Shown here one piece after another: positions 52,399-52,674 of a DNA stretch of 52,674 bases. Each line of letters begins with the position of its first letter. The first letter of the stretch is position 1. Source of the stretch: JACKJA01 sp050297015 (lineage in GTDB: Bacteria; Pseudomonadota; Alphaproteobacteria; Micavibrionales; Micavibrionaceae); the NCBI GenBank assembly GCA_050297015.1, contig JBNKRZ010000036.1:1-52674 (forward strand). The letters are read 5' to 3'. Position numbers and translations under genes: made by a program. Under the pieces are notes generated by a model, which worked only from the letters and a program-made list of their open reading frames with translations, was not told the DNA's origin and did no database searches.

Positions 52399-52674
52399 TT
52401 AGATACTGTAGTCACATGTTATGCCTATTTCTGTTCGTTTTTCAGATAAAAGGATCAAGTTTTTGGTCCGCAGGACATGCCAAAGCATATTCAAGGAGCA
52501 AAAACGATGATAACTTTATTTGAAAAACGGACCCGAAGGGCGCGGCATCTTTTTGCGTCTGTTCGCTCAAAATGCTTAACCGTAGCTATGGCTATGCTCT
52601 GCGCATTTTTCGCGCACATTCATCAAAAACCTGCTTGCGCAGAAATGTACATAACACGTAACTACAGTATCTAA
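52399..52674. mobile_element. 276-bp segment bounded by 25-bp inverted repeats
   Basis: The left end (52399-52423) and the right end (52650-52674) are inverted repeats matching at 23 of 25 positions. The left end reads TTAGATACTGTAGTCACATG and continues TTATG. This could be a MITE-like non-autonomous element or simply two nearby copies of the dispersed repeat. No transposase is coded. The window stops exactly at the end of the right repeat, so what follows is unknown. Confidence 0.6.
52507..52674 (+). CDS. truncated secreted protein, end replaced by the repeat
   Basis: The start ATG at 52507 follows AAGGAG with an 8-bp spacer. The 55-residue frame has a basic N-terminus (MITLFEKRTRRARHLFASVR) and a signal-peptide core (CLTVAMAMLCAFFA) with possible cleavage after PACA. 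The last ten residues (EMYITRNYSI) and the stop are coded by the inverted repeat. This looks like the 5' part of a gene for an exported protein that was cut by insertion of, or recombination at, the repeat. The original identity cannot be recovered. Confidence 0.5.
   Translation: MITLFEKRTRRARHLFASVRSKCLTVAMAMLCAFFAHIHQKPACAEMYITRNYSI

Overview
The window looks like an alphaproteobacterial chromosome segment of middling GC content. Supporting signs are a dnaA/dnaN/recF/gyrB/rpsT neighbourhood, an Usg-family protein next to amiC and rne, an RNase E with a long acidic/basic insert in its S1 domain, and alphaproteobacterial-type GroES/GroEL and ferredoxin/FNR-like enzymes. A small-genome, Micavibrio- or Rhodospirillales-like lineage is my inference only. 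Both ends lie in repetitive DNA (a REP-like piece at base 1 and a 25-bp inverted-repeat end at base 52674), so the window may be one complete assembly contig.

Layout. 1-12.7 kb: replication cluster on the minus strand (rpsT, dnaA, dnaN, recF, gyrB), interrupted by a plus-strand voltage-gated-type channel with a cyclic-nucleotide-binding-like domain (between dnaA and dnaN) and by a lipid/glycan modification set (GT2, lipid-A N-terminal-domain protein, ArnT-like transferase). 12.8-14.8 kb: a predicted minus-strand small RNA with its own promoter and terminator, next to a self-contained XRE regulator plus cyclodipeptide synthase (CDPS) operon. 15-23 kb: groESL, usg, a small lipoprotein, amiC, rne. 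23-29.8 kb: aminotransferase, a PGLE-repeat protein of unknown function, FNR-like reductase, membrane protein, 2Fe-2S ferredoxin, L,D-transpeptidase. 29.8-38.5 kb: icd, RMD1-like protein, a YfgM-like/bamB/der/AstE-like operon, mscS and a secreted protein. 38.9-46.7 kb: rnd, then a glucosylglycerate module (GpgS-like synthase, GH13_18 phosphorylase, HAD phosphatase, glycerate kinase), then sixA. 47-52.7 kb: rnr, hemN, an unusual L33, a small hypothetical gene, and an inverted-repeat-bounded terminal segment.

The most interesting material is partly between the genes. Four long imperfect palindromes (104-151 bp) share a conserved apex although their arms differ, and look like an ERIC-type element family. 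Four gene remnants (EamA transporter, SDR, alcohol dehydrogenase, MFS transporter) sit in intergenic gaps; two or three of them keep both the start and the end of the protein but have lost the middle, which suggests ongoing gene loss by internal deletion. A 25-bp sequence (TTAGATACTGTAGTCAC-type) occurs as single copies, as a perfect head-to-head palindrome between convergent genes, and as the two ends of a 276-bp segment.

The CDPS operon (operator-like palindrome, promoter, coupled genes, terminator) and the adjacent small RNA with an exposed CUCCCC loop are the best candidates for undescribed biology here. No tRNA, rRNA, CRISPR array, transposase or clear oriC was seen.
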